A DNA stretch of 64,000 bases, from NCBI RefSeq assembly GCF_014646515.1, contig NZ_BMNK01000002.1, positions 1-64,000 on the forward strand, in the 5' to 3' direction. Positions 15,803-24,027 of this stretch are shown piece by piece; within the stretch, counting starts at the first letter, position 1; each line of letters starts with the position of its first letter. Made by a program: the position numbers and the translations under genes. The notes below the pieces were generated by a model. The model saw only the letters and a list, made by a program, of their open reading frames with translations, made no database searches and had not been told where the DNA came from. This stretch comes from Nonomuraea glycinis (GTDB lineage: Bacteria; Actinomycetota; Actinomycetes; Streptosporangiales; Streptosporangiaceae).

Positions 15803-17352
15803 GCTCAGGAATGGGACTGCGGGGTGACCGCATTCTCCGCTACGTCAACGCGTTCTGCCCGCACTGCCATGGCCAGGACCTCGACCAGGTGGAGCGGCTG
15901 AGCGGCTATCTGGCGGCCAGGGACGGCAAGGTGTGGCTGGAGCGCGGGTGCCGCGAGCACGGGCTGGTGCGCACGCTCTACGACGAGGATCCGGAGATTC
16001 TCGCGTACCTCGAAGAATGGACCGCTCCCACCAAGGAGCACCTGCCGGATATTTCGGGGAACTTCGCGCCGGTTCCGGCGGCCTACCTCGACGGGCTGCC
16101 CGAGATGCAGACCCAGCACACCTGCATCCTCCTGGAGGACATCGCCGAGGCGTGCAACCTGCGCTGCCCCACCTGCTTCGCCGGCAGCTCGCCCGACCTG
16201 AGCGGCATCGTCCCGGTCCGTGAGGTGCTCGCCAACATCGACCAGCGGCTGGCCAGAGAGAACGGCCGGCTGGACGTGCTGATGCTGAGCGGCGGCGAGC
16301 CGACCCTGCACCCCGAGCTGAAGACGCTCCTCGCCGAGCTGCACGAGCGGCCCATCACCCGCATCCTGATCAACACCAACGGCGTCTTGATCGCCAGGGA
16401 CGACTCCCTGCTCGACCTGCTCACCGAGCACCGCGAGCGGGTCGAGGTCTACCTGCAGTACGACGGCTCCTCGGCCGAGGCGTCGCGACACCACCGGGGC
16501 GGTGACCTGCGCAGACTCAAGGAACAGGCCGTACAACGGCTGTCGGAGCGGGAGATCTTCACCACGCTGGTGATGACCGCCGCCCTGGGCGTGAACGACG
16601 GCGAGATCGGCGACGTCGTACGGCTCGCGCTCGACACGCCGTTCATCGGCGGGGTGTCGTTGCAGCCGCAGTTCGGCTCGGGCAGGTCGGGCGCGATCGA
16701 CGCGATGGACCGGCTCACGCACACCGGCGTGCTCAAGCGGCTCGGCCCGCAGACCAACGGCCTGGTGACCTGGCGCGACCTGACAGCGCTGCCGTGCTCG
16801 CACCCGCACTGCTGCTCGGTCGGCTACCTCATCCGCGACGACGCCGAGCAGTGGCGCTCGCTGGTGGCGTTGATCGGCCACGACCGGCTCAAGGAGAACC
16901 TGGGCCTGGTCTCCAACCGGATCGCCGACACGGAGATCCCCCGCGAGCTGCGGCTGGCCGTACAGGAGTCGCTGCTCGGGCTGCTGTCGGAGCAGTCGTC
17001 GCTGTCGCACCCGCAGGTGGGCGACCTGTGGCGCAACATCTGCGAGAACTGCGACCTCGGCGTGTCCACCCTGCTCACGCTGGCCTCGTCGGCGCTGCCC
17101 GGCAGGCGCAAGAAGCTGCGTCGGATGCTCGGTGAGCGGGTGGTGCGGATCACGGTCAAGCCGTTCATGGACATCTCGACGATGATCGAGGAGCGGCTCA
17201 CGCAGTGCTGCGTGCACGTCGGCACGCGGGCCGCCCAGGATCAGTGCGCGCCGTTCTGCGCGGTGCAGGCGTGGCCGCAGCTGTCGGCCCAGCGGCTGTC
17301 CGCGGTGGCGTCGGAGCCGAGGGTACGGCTTCCGCTGGAGGTGATCACGTGA
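15799..17352 (+). CDS. COG1964-type radical SAM protein, tetraether-lipid-synthase-like
   Basis: A 517-residue radical SAM enzyme. The N-terminal knuckle has CPHC at residues 20-23 and CREHG at 51-55, the rubredoxin-like site found in COG1964 and archaeal Tes proteins. The radical SAM cluster motif CNLRCPTC is at residues 119-126, and LMLSGGEPTLHPEL is the SAM-binding GGEP strand. Further cysteine groups (CSHPHCC, ICENC, QCC, CAPFC) in the C-terminal half suggest auxiliary clusters. Family members act on lipid or large substrates; the substrate here is unknown. It is translationally coupled to the Lgt-like gene and to a membrane protein. Confidence 0.85.
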   Translation: MSSGMGLRGDRILRYVNAFCPHCHGQDLDQVERLSGYLAARDGKVWLERGCREHGLVRTLYDEDPEILAYLEEWTAPTKEHLPDISGNFAPVPAAYLDGLPEMQTQHTCILLEDIAEACNLRCPTCFAGSSPDLSGIVPVREVLANIDQRLARENGRLDVLMLSGGEPTLHPELKTLLAELHERPITRILINTNGVLIARDDSLLDLLTEHRERVEVYLQYDGSSAEASRHHRGGDLRRLKEQAVQRLSEREIFTTLVMTAALGVNDGEIGDVVRLALDTPFIGGVSLQPQFGSGRSGAIDAMDRLTHTGVLKRLGPQTNGLVTWRDLTALPCSHPHCCSVGYLIRDDAEQWRSLVALIGHDRLKENLGLVSNRIADTEIPRELRLAVQESLLGLLSEQSSLSHPQVGDLWRNICENCDLGVSTLLTLASSALPGRRKKLRRMLGERVVRITVKPFMDISTMIEERLTQCCVHVGTRAAQDQCAPFCAVQAWPQLSAQRLSAVASEPRVRLPLEVIT

Positions 17353-17606
17353 CCACCGAGCAGAAGGCGGAGCCGTACGATCCGCTCCGGTTGTGTGTGT
17401 ACGCGACGATCGCGCTGCTGGCCTGGCTGCTGGGGCCGTGGGCGTTGCTGGGGTTCGCGGGGCTGGGGTTCGCTGGTTATTGGAAGGCGCGGCGAGCCGG
17501 GTTGACCCGGAGCAAGTGCGTGCTGCGGGACACCCGGCTCGTGCTGGGCTATCTGGGGCTGCTCGCGCTGGTGGCGGCGGCCGCGATCGTCAACTCGCTG
17601 GTTTGA
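17349..17606 (+). CDS. Small membrane protein at the end of the radical SAM operon
   Basis: An 85-residue protein from GTG 17349, overlapping the radical SAM stop (GTGA). It has two to three spans (IALLAWLLGPWALLGFAGLGFAGYW and LVLGYLGLLALVAAAAIVNSLV) and a basic loop with one cysteine (RSKCVLRDTR). No family is recognised. Coupling to the enzyme gene suggests it helps hold or feed the radical SAM protein at the membrane. Its last codons overlap the convergent beta-propeller gene by 17 bp. Confidence 0.7.
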   Translation: MTTEQKAEPYDPLRLCVYATIALLAWLLGPWALLGFAGLGFAGYWKARRAGLTRSKCVLRDTRLVLGYLGLLALVAAAAIVNSLV

Positions 17607-18978
17607 TGGCCAGCGTGTTCAGCACCGTGAACTCCTTGCCGCCGCCCCTCTCCGTGCTCTGGCAGGACACGTTCCCCGCAGGGGACGTCGTCCGGCATTC
17701 CCGATGCCCCTTCTTGTCCTCGTCCCAGTACATGATCGTGGTGGGCGAGGAGGAGGTGCCGAAGCCGTAACTGGTCGAGCCCTCCGGCGACCTCCTGTGG
17801 ACGCCGCCGATCTGGCCTGTCGCGGGGTCGTAGACCATTCTCACCGGGATGTAGTCGCCGGCCGGGTCACCGCCAGAAGAGGGTGAGACGAGCGCGAACC
17901 GCTCGCCGAGGAGCTCGCCGCCGAAGAATTCCATGCCTTCAGGGAGCTGCTCCTGGTCGGACCCGTCGATCCGTTGCACGACCGTGCGGTCACGTTGCGC
18001 GCCGAAGCACCAGTCGGTGGCGCAGGTCAGTTGCGTGGTACCCGGCGCCGCCTCGACGGCCGTCGACTGGCCGGTCTCCAGGTTGACGACGCGGTTCTGG
18101 TTCTTCTCCCCGCTCTTGCCGGGCGCGTAGCCGGCCGCCAGGGGCCAGGAGGTCAGGTGGAGGCCGTCGGTGTCGTCGATCTTCTCGGGAGCGCCGCCGG
18201 CCAGCGGGATGCGGTAGACGCCGCCCTGGCGCACGGACCAGACGAGGTGATCGTCGGTGACACCGATGCGCTCCACTCGGGACAGGTCGCCGGTGACCTC
18301 CCCTACCTGCCGGGCCGTCCCGCCCTCTCTTGGCATGATCCAGAAATCTGCCCATTTATCGCGGTTGTTCGGTGATTCGCCGTACCAGGCGTAGTACTTC
18401 TCCCCCACTTCAACGGCCTGGGAGAAGTAGCCCTTCACCCCCTCGGGCGCGGGCATCTCGCCCACGACGCGCGCGGTCCCGGTCGAGGTGTCGTACACCT
18501 CCAGGCGTCCCGCCTTCTCGAAGGACGACTCGGCGGTCACCAGCACCTCGGTCGGGCTGATGCCGGTCACCGGGCGATATTTCCAGCCATCGGCGGCCTT
18601 GGCGGGCATCTTGACGACGGCCCCGGGCCACACCTCGCCTGCGGGCCGCACCTGCAGACGCGGCTCCCCCACCGTGGGCTTGTCCTCCGTGGGCTCGTCC
18701 ACCGTGACGGCCGGCTGCGCCTGCCAGCCTCCGCCGGACAGGACGGCCGCCGTACCCCCCGCCACGATCACCACCGCGGCGGTGGCCAGCGCCACCTGCG
18801 CCCGCTGCCGGAACCGCCGGGCGCGGCGGCGCGCGGCGACCGCGTGCGACAGCGAGCCGGGCCGCAGCGAGCCGGGCCGCAGCGAGCCGGGCGGCAGCGA
18901 GCCCGGCGCCGCGGGCGGCTGCGCGGCCTGGTCGGCGGCGGTGCGCAGGGTCCTGATCAGGTCTTCTTCGCTTCTCAT
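17590..18978 (-). CDS. Membrane-anchored beta-propeller protein paired with SigE-family sigma factor
   Basis: A 462-residue protein: cytosolic N-terminus starting MRSEEDLIRTLRTAAD, a repetitive GSLRP linker, one membrane span at about residues 66-85 (VALATAAVVIVAGGTAAVL), then an extracytoplasmic domain with beta-propeller-like repeats (VYDTSTGTARVV, HLVWSVRQGGVYRIPLAGG). The start overlaps the stop of the sigma factor gene by ATGA. It is a paralogue of the protein encoded at 19988-21223. A sensor or anti-sigma role is inferred from coupling and topology; no classical anti-sigma motif is visible. Confidence 0.75.
   Translation of the reverse strand: MRSEEDLIRTLRTAADQAAQPPAAPGSLPPGSLRPGSLRPGSLSHAVAARRRARRFRQRAQVALATAAVVIVAGGTAAVLSGGGWQAQPAVTVDEPTEDKPTVGEPRLQVRPAGEVWPGAVVKMPAKAADGWKYRPVTGISPTEVLVTAESSFEKAGRLEVYDTSTGTARVVGEMPAPEGVKGYFSQAVEVGEKYYAWYGESPNNRDKWADFWIMPREGGTARQVGEVTGDLSRVERIGVTDDHLVWSVRQGGVYRIPLAGGAPEKIDDTDGLHLTSWPLAAGYAPGKSGEKNQNRVVNLETGQSTAVEAAPGTTQLTCATDWCFGAQRDRTVVQRIDGSDQEQLPEGMEFFGGELLGERFALVSPSSGGDPAGDYIPVRMVYDPATGQIGGVHRRSPEGSTSYGFGTSSSPTTIMYWDEDKKGHRECRTTSPAGNVSCQSTERGGGKEFTVLNTLAIKPAS
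18850..18907. repeat. 15-bp tandem repeat encoding GSLRP units
   Basis: Four near-identical 15-bp units (GCAGCGAGCCGGGCC on the plus strand) encode successive GSLRP/GSLPP pentapeptides in the linker before the membrane span of the beta-propeller protein. Copy number may vary between strains. Confidence 0.8.
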
Positions 18979-19460
18979 CGCGCCTCCTGCAGCACTCGCT
19001 TGATCCGGAGCTTGTCCAGGGCACGGGCGGCCTGACTGCGTACGGTCCCGCGCGAGACGCCGAGGATCCGGGCGATCTCCGCGTCGGGCAGGTCCTCGTA
19101 GTAGCGCAGCACGAGCACGGCCCGCATCTTGCGCGGCAGTTCCTGGAGCTCGGCCCACAGGTCGGCGTCGCCGTACTGGTCGACACGGCCGCTCTCCGGC
19201 ACGGCGGCCACCAGGTCCTCCCGGCGCCGCCGTCGCCACGCGTTGATGTGCAGCCTGACCATGATCGTGCGCACATAGCCCTCGGGGCTGTCCTTCTTGC
19301 GTACGCGAGGCCAGGCGTCTCCGAGGCGGGCCAGCGCCTCCTGGACGAGATCGGCCGCATCCTCGGAGTTGCCCGCCAGCACGTAGCCGTACCGGAGGAG
19401 CGCGTCGCCCCGGGTTCGGATGAACTCGTCGAAGGCAGCCGTTTCAGCTGTTTGGTCCAC
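18975..19460 (-). CDS. SigE-family ECF sigma factor
   Basis: A 161-residue sigma factor of the actinobacterial SigE family. Region 2 begins FDEFIRTRGDALLRYGYVLAGNSEDAADLVQEAL and includes YVRTIMVRLHINAWRRRR. Region 4 reads LPRKMRAVLVLRYYEDLPDAEIARILGVSRGTVRSQAARAL. It overlaps its membrane partner by 4 bp. A second, strongly similar sigma/partner pair lies upstream on the same strand (19988-21726), so the block arose by duplication, with the MaoC gene now in between. Confidence 0.9.
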   Translation of the reverse strand: MDQTAETAAFDEFIRTRGDALLRYGYVLAGNSEDAADLVQEALARLGDAWPRVRKKDSPEGYVRTIMVRLHINAWRRRRREDLVAAVPESGRVDQYGDADLWAELQELPRKMRAVLVLRYYEDLPDAEIARILGVSRGTVRSQAARALDKLRIKRVLQEAR

Positions 19461-19514
19461 GAACCCAGGGACTGTCGAGCGCGCCCTTGTGTTGCATGAG
19501 AGGCGAAAGAGGAG

Positions 19515-19976
19515 TTATTCGGGAGCGGGGACGTACAGGCTGAGGGTCTCGGCGACGCAGGCGGGACGCCGCTCGCCCTCGATCTCGATCGTCATCTTCA
19601 GGTTGGACAGGTAGCCGGCGGGGGTGCCCTTGACGTCGGACAGCTCCGCGGTGGCCCTGACCCGCACGCCGACCGGCACCGGCCGGGGGAAGCGGACCTT
19701 GTTCAGGCCGAAGTTGACGCCCATCGCGATGCCCTCGACCCGGATGAGCTCGAACATGAACGCCGGAAGCAGCGACAGGCTCAGATAGCCGTGCGCGATC
19801 GTCCCGCCGAACGGCCCCTCCTTGGCGCGCTCCACGTCGACGTGGATCCACTGGTGATCGTCGGTGGCGTCGGCGAAGAGGTTGACCTGCTCCTGGGTGA
19901 TCGTGCGCCACTCCGTCGGGCCGAACTTCTCGCCGACGCTCGCCTTGAGTTCTTGTACGTTCGCGAAGGTCCGCAT
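19515..19976 (-). CDS. MaoC family (R)-hydratase
   Basis: A 153-residue single hot-dog-fold hydratase. The active-site motif of MaoC/R-specific enoyl-CoA hydratases is clear: FADATDDHQWIHVDVERAKEGPFGGTIAHGYLSLSLLP, with catalytic Asp and His in D-x(4)-H. It would hydrate a 2-enoyl-CoA in the cytosol. It starts 11 bp after the stop of the second beta-propeller gene on the same strand and is probably co-transcribed with that sigma pair. A link between the sigma factor and acyl-CoA metabolism is only suggested by position. Confidence 0.88.
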   Translation of the reverse strand: MRTFANVQELKASVGEKFGPTEWRTITQEQVNLFADATDDHQWIHVDVERAKEGPFGGTIAHGYLSLSLLPAFMFELIRVEGIAMGVNFGLNKVRFPRPVPVGVRVRATAELSDVKGTPAGYLSNLKMTIEIEGERRPACVAETLSLYVPAPE

Positions 19977-19987
19977 GAGGTCGAACG

Positions 19988-21223
19988 CTATTGCGCGGGC
20001 GGCACGGCTGCCAAGTTCAGCACCCGGAATTTGTCCGGGTTGTCCCCCTTGCTGGCTCCCCAGTAGAGGATCGTGCTGGGTTCGGAGGACGTTCCGGAGC
20101 CGTACCAGGTGCTGGGGTTGTCGATGGTCGCCAGCCTGCCGGTCCGCATGTCGTACACACTGCTGCCTGTCCACAGGAACCGGTCCAGGATGGGATACGG
20201 CGTCAGGGGTCCGATATGGACGAGCTTTCGTGTTCGCAGGCTGCCCGTCCCGTCGATGCGCTGCACGAAACCGCCACTCTTGGCGCGGCCGACACACCAG
20301 AACGGGGCGCACCGCAAGCCCGTCACATCTTTCTGGGCGGCCACTTCGGAGACGAAGCCGTTCGTCAGGTCCACGACCTTGGTCTGGCCGCGTTCTCTGT
20401 CGCCAGGGCCGGAGCCCACGTCGCCGGCCCACGGCCACCTGATCAGGTGCAATCCGTCGCTGCCCGGCAACCGTCGAGGGGTTCCTCCCGTCGAGGGGAC
20501 TTCCCAGACGCCACCCTGCGCCAGCGACCAGATGACCCTGTCGCCGTTGACCGCGATCTCGTCGATGTCCGCGTCAGGGCCGGTGCGGGTGGTGACGAGC
20601 CTGGCTTGCCCGCCTGCCAGGGGCGCCGTCCAGATGTCGCGTACCGGCGTCCCATCAGCCTGCTGGCCGAAGGAGAACCAGGCCATGGTCCGCCCATCGA
20701 CGGCGGCGGTCTGCGTTATGTACCCCTCCAGGTCCGGATTTTTCGGCACTTCCGTTACTACTCTGGATTTGCCGGAGCTGCTGTCGTAAATCTCGAATCT
20801 CCCTGCCCGTTCGAACGACGACTCCGCGCTGAGCAGCACCTCGGTGGCGCTGAGCGCAGTGATCGGCCGGTAGCGCCAGCCATCGGCGTTCTTCGCCGGC
20901 ATCGTGAACAGCGCCTCGGGCCAGATGTCGGCGGCGCGGACCGTCGAGATCTTCGCCGGAGCCGGCGCGATCGGGCCGCCGGATGGCGGCGCGACGCTCG
21001 CGGACGTGGTCACGGCGGGATGCGCGGGAGCGACCTCGCCGCCCCTGAGGGTGACCGCCGTGCCCGTGCTCGCCACCGCGATCACCGCCGCAGCGGCCAG
21101 AAGGTGGGTACGTCTCCTGCCGCGCCGCCGCCTGAGCCGTGCCACGCCCGCGATCAGGTCGGGCATCGGGGCATCGTCCGCCCCCCCACGCAGCGCAGTG
21201 ATCAGGTCGTCCTCGGTCCTCAT
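19988..21223 (-). CDS. Membrane-anchored beta-propeller protein, second copy
   Basis: A 411-residue paralogue of the protein at 17590-18978. It shares the start (MRTEDDLITALRGGADD), a basic stretch RLRRRRGRRR, one membrane span (LLAAAAVIAVASTGTAVTL), the segment FTMPAKNADGWRYRPITALSATEVLLSAESSFERAGRFEIYD and an end of SEPSTILYWGASKG type. Start ATG 21223 has a good AAGGAGA site and overlaps the sigma stop (ATGA). It lacks the GSLRP linker of its paralogue. A regulatory role for the coupled sigma factor is inferred. Confidence 0.75.
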   Translation of the reverse strand: MRTEDDLITALRGGADDAPMPDLIAGVARLRRRRGRRRTHLLAAAAVIAVASTGTAVTLRGGEVAPAHPAVTTSASVAPPSGGPIAPAPAKISTVRAADIWPEALFTMPAKNADGWRYRPITALSATEVLLSAESSFERAGRFEIYDSSSGKSRVVTEVPKNPDLEGYITQTAAVDGRTMAWFSFGQQADGTPVRDIWTAPLAGGQARLVTTRTGPDADIDEIAVNGDRVIWSLAQGGVWEVPSTGGTPRRLPGSDGLHLIRWPWAGDVGSGPGDRERGQTKVVDLTNGFVSEVAAQKDVTGLRCAPFWCVGRAKSGGFVQRIDGTGSLRTRKLVHIGPLTPYPILDRFLWTGSSVYDMRTGRLATIDNPSTWYGSGTSSEPSTILYWGASKGDNPDKFRVLNLAAVPPAQ

Positions 21224-21690
21224 GTCCGTCTCCTTTCGAGCATCGCAGGTCTGACCCGCAGCGTTTGGAGCGCGCGGAATGCCTGGCTTCGCACCGTTCC
21301 ACAGGAGATACCAAGGATGTCGGCGATCTCCTGGTCCGGCAGGTCTTCGAAATAGCGCAGCACCAGCACGGTGCGCTGTTTCCTCGGCAGCGAGGCCAGC
21401 TCCCGCCAGAGCTCGCCGGTCGCGTGACGGTCGGTGTAGGAGCCTTCGGGCACGTCGTCCGTCAGGTGCTCCCGGCGTCTGCGCCGCCACCAGCTGATGT
21501 GCTGACGAGCCATGATCGTGCGTACGTACGCCTCGGGATTGTCCTTGTTGCGCACCCTCCTCCAGGTGTCGCTCAGCTTGAGCAACGCCTCCTGCACCAG
21601 GTCGGCGGCGTCATCGGGGTTGCCGGAGAGCACGTAGCCGTATCTGAGTAGGGCGGGCCCCCTGGCGCGGACGAAATCCTCGAACTCCAC
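21220..21690 (-). CDS. SigE-family ECF sigma factor, second copy
   Basis: About 156 residues from GTG 21690 (MEFEDFVRARGPALLRYGYVL), or 168 from ATG 21726. Region 2 contains DDAADLVQEALLKL and YVRTIMARQHISWWRRRR. Region 4 reads LPRKQRTVLVLRYFEDLPDQEIADILGISCGTVRSQAFRAL. It is very close to the sigma factor at 18975-19460 and is coupled to its own beta-propeller partner. GTG 21690 matches the paralogue's start better. Confidence 0.88.
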   Translation of the reverse strand: MEFEDFVRARGPALLRYGYVLSGNPDDAADLVQEALLKLSDTWRRVRNKDNPEAYVRTIMARQHISWWRRRRREHLTDDVPEGSYTDRHATGELWRELASLPRKQRTVLVLRYFEDLPDQEIADILGISCGTVRSQAFRALQTLRVRPAMLERRRT

Positions 21691-21789
21691 ACCACCCAGA
21701 CGTTTGAACAGGGCGCCACGTTGCAAACTTCTTTACTCGAAAACATCGCGCAGGTGTTCGAGTGCGCGCTACAGTCTTAGGTACTCGAC

Positions 21790-21805
21790 TCGAACAAGGG
21801 TTCGG
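21790..21805. promoter_or_regulatory. LexA-like SOS box
   Basis: TCGAACAAGGGTTCGG contains the perfect dyad CGAAC-N4-GTTCG, matching the actinobacterial SOS box TCGAAC-N4-GTTCGA at all but the last base. It lies in the leader of the AAA ATPase gene, between it and the divergent sigma gene. Confidence 0.55.
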
Positions 21806-21924
21806 CCTGGTGGGAGGGGGTGTGTTCGATGACGGCGCTCGCGCTCGCCCCTGCCCGGACACGCCGTAGGCCTTTCTTCCCGAATCTAAGACGGCCGCTA
21901 TATCCGGCAATAGAGTCCGAGAGC

Positions 21925-23106
21925 GTGGACCCTGTGCGCAATCCCTATGCCCCCGGAGCCGGTCAGCGTCCGCCGGAGCTCGCCGGGCGCGATCGCGAGC
22001 TGCAGCAGTTCGAGGTCGTGCTGGAGCGGGTGGCCCGCGGCCGTCCCGAGCGCAGCATGGTCATCACCGGCCTGCGCGGCGTCGGCAAGACCGTCCTGCT
22101 CAACACCTTCAAGTCCATGGCGATCCAGCGGCTGTGGGGCACGGGCAAGATCGAGGCCCGGCCCGACCAGTCGATCCGCCGTCCCGTCGCCGCCGCCCTG
22201 CACATGGCGATCCGCGAGCTGGCCCCCCGGCATCGCGCGCCGGAGCGCATCGAGGAGTTCCTCGGTGTGCTCAAGGCGTTCGCCATGCGCGATCCGGCCG
22301 CGGCCAAGGGCACCTCGCACTGGTCCCCCGGGATCGAGGTGCCCGCCAGCCGGGGCCGGGCCGACTCCGGCGACCTGGAGATCGACCTCACCGAGTTGTT
22401 CGTCGACGCCTCGGCCGTGGCGACCGATCTCGGCGTCGGCATCGCCCTGTTCATCGACGAGATGCAGGACGTGCAGGCCGCCGACGTCTCGGCGCTCTGC
22501 GCCGCCTGCCACGAGCTGTCCCAGTCGGGTGGCCCGCTGATCGTGGTCGGCGCCGGGCTGCCGCATCTGCCGAGCGTGCTGTCGGCCAGCAAGAGCTATT
22601 CCGAGCGGCTCTTCCGCTACGCGCGCATCGACAAGCTCGACCGTGAGGCGGCCGACCTGGCGCTGATCCTGCCGGCGCGCGAGGAGGAGGTCGAGTTCAC
22701 CCAGGAGGCGCTAGACGCCCTCTACGACGCCGCCGACGGCTACCCCTACTTCGTCCAGGCCTATGGCAAGGTCGCCTGGGACCTGGCGCCGCGCACCCCG
22801 ATCACCCTCGACGACGTCAAGGTGTCGACCCCCGAGGCCGAGGAGGAGCTCGCCGTTGGCTTCTTCGGCAGCCGCTACGAGCGCGCCACCCCCGCCGAGC
22901 GCGACTATATGCACGCCATGGCGGAGATCGGCGACGAGCCGGTCCCCACCGCCGAGGTGGCGGAGGCGCTGGGGCGCAAGCCGTCCAGCTTGTCCCCCGC
23001 CCGCGACAGCCTCATCAAGAAGGGGCTGATCTACAGTGCCGAGCGCGGCCTGATCGCGTTCACCGTGCCGCACTTCGGGAGGTTCCTGCGTGCCCAACCG
23101 GTCTGA
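21925..23106 (+). CDS. AAA family ATP-binding protein (ORC/archaeal-ATPase type)
   Basis: A 393-residue P-loop ATPase. Walker A is GLRGVGKTVLL near residue 48, Walker B is IALFIDEMQD near residue 178, and VVGAGLPHLP is a sensor strand. The C-terminal 70 residues form a winged helix (VPTAEVAEALGRKPSSLSPARDSLIKKGLI). Proteins of this type resemble Orc1/Cdc6-like or AAA_16 ATPases with a DNA-binding tail. I prefer GTG 21925 (MDPVRNPYAPGAGQRPPELAGRD); ATG 21829 would add 32 weakly conserved residues. A LexA-like box upstream suggests damage induction. Confidence 0.8.
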   Translation: MDPVRNPYAPGAGQRPPELAGRDRELQQFEVVLERVARGRPERSMVITGLRGVGKTVLLNTFKSMAIQRLWGTGKIEARPDQSIRRPVAAALHMAIRELAPRHRAPERIEEFLGVLKAFAMRDPAAAKGTSHWSPGIEVPASRGRADSGDLEIDLTELFVDASAVATDLGVGIALFIDEMQDVQAADVSALCAACHELSQSGGPLIVVGAGLPHLPSVLSASKSYSERLFRYARIDKLDREAADLALILPAREEEVEFTQEALDALYDAADGYPYFVQAYGKVAWDLAPRTPITLDDVKVSTPEAEEELAVGFFGSRYERATPAERDYMHAMAEIGDEPVPTAEVAEALGRKPSSLSPARDSLIKKGLIYSAERGLIAFTVPHFGRFLRAQPV

Positions 23107-23121
23107 GCGGCACCCCTAGAT

Positions 23122-23165
23122 CTCTATTGGGCTGTCTAGTGGGGAAGCTAGATAGCCCAATAGAG
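23122..23165. terminator. Bidirectional hairpin between convergent genes
   Basis: CTCTATTGGGCTGTCTAG and CTAGATAGCCCAATAGAG pair over 18 bp with one wobble around an 8-nt loop, between the ATPase gene and the convergent MauE-like gene. There is no long T run, so termination is inferred from stem strength and position. Confidence 0.65.
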
Positions 23166-23220
23166 CTATATCGTCATGCCCGTCGAGGGACCGTCGAGGG
23201 ATGTCTAGCCTGCTCTAGCG

Positions 23221-24027
23221 TCACACCGATACGGGCTTATACACCGGCAGAGGCTTGCTGTCCTCCGAGCCGACCACCGCGACCCGCACCGTCGGCCGGC
23301 GCCCGGCCAGCGAGACGGCGAAGACCACGTCGTGCTCGTCGTGGTTGCGGAAGGCGAAGAAGCGCCAGCACAACTCGCGCCAGCTGTCGTACGGCTCGGC
23401 CGTGCTCAGGTGCGCCTCGTGGGCCTGCCAGGCCTCACTCGACCTGAGCCGCGTCAGCGTGACGCTCTCGGCCGGGCCACGGCGCTGCTCGCAGGGCGCT
23501 CGATAGCGGGCCCGCTCGGCCAGCGTCTCGATCTCCGGCGACAGCAGCGCGAGCACGACCACGCCGGCGAGCAGATACTCCCAGGACGGATGCGCGAAGG
23601 CCAGCCAGCCCGGCCCCTCGGCCCACACCGACATCCCCGCCATACCGGTCAGCACGACGGTCCGGCCTATCGACCGCCACCCGACCGGCGCCGAGCTGAC
23701 CTCGCCGAAGCACCCACAGCCGGCATCGGGCCGCCGCCTGCGCAGCTCGAGGAGGATGTACGTGGACATGGCGCAGAAAGCCACCGTCGCCCATCGGAAG
23801 AGCGGGTGGGCGGTGACCAGCAGCCCGGCGGCCAGCCCGGCCTCCGCCACCGCGCAGCAGAGCAGCGCCGCCCGCCGGAAGCGATCGGGCACCAGGACCG
23901 CGGGACCCAACTGGGCCAACGTCCCCGGCGAGCCCGACCGTATGGCAGCGATCTTGGCGACCGTCCCCAGGCTCAGCAGGACGATCAGGACCGGCAGTTG
24001 TGATGCCAGCACGTGCGTCACCCCCAT
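23221..24027 (-). CDS. MauE/DoxX-like membrane protein with cytosolic C-terminal domain
   Basis: About 268 residues. The first 155 form a four-span MauE-like module (LPVLIVLLSLGTVAKIAA, AALLCCAVAEAGLAAGLLVTA, WATVAFCAMSTYILLEL) with the MauE-type cysteine motif PDAGCGCFGEVSSAPVGW. MauE-like proteins help handle disulfides or electron delivery for secreted cofactor proteins. The last 110 residues are soluble and unrecognised. The start overlaps the stop of the upstream cysteine-rich gene: ATG 24027, or GTG 24021 giving a GTGA coupling. The pair is therefore co-translated. Confidence 0.75.
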   Translation of the reverse strand: MGVTHVLASQLPVLIVLLSLGTVAKIAAIRSGSPGTLAQLGPAVLVPDRFRRAALLCCAVAEAGLAAGLLVTAHPLFRWATVAFCAMSTYILLELRRRRPDAGCGCFGEVSSAPVGWRSIGRTVVLTGMAGMSVWAEGPGWLAFAHPSWEYLLAGVVVLALLSPEIETLAERARYRAPCEQRRGPAESVTLTRLRSSEAWQAHEAHLSTAEPYDSWRELCWRFFAFRNHDEHDVVFAVSLAGRRPTVRVAVVGSEDSKPLPVYKPVSV

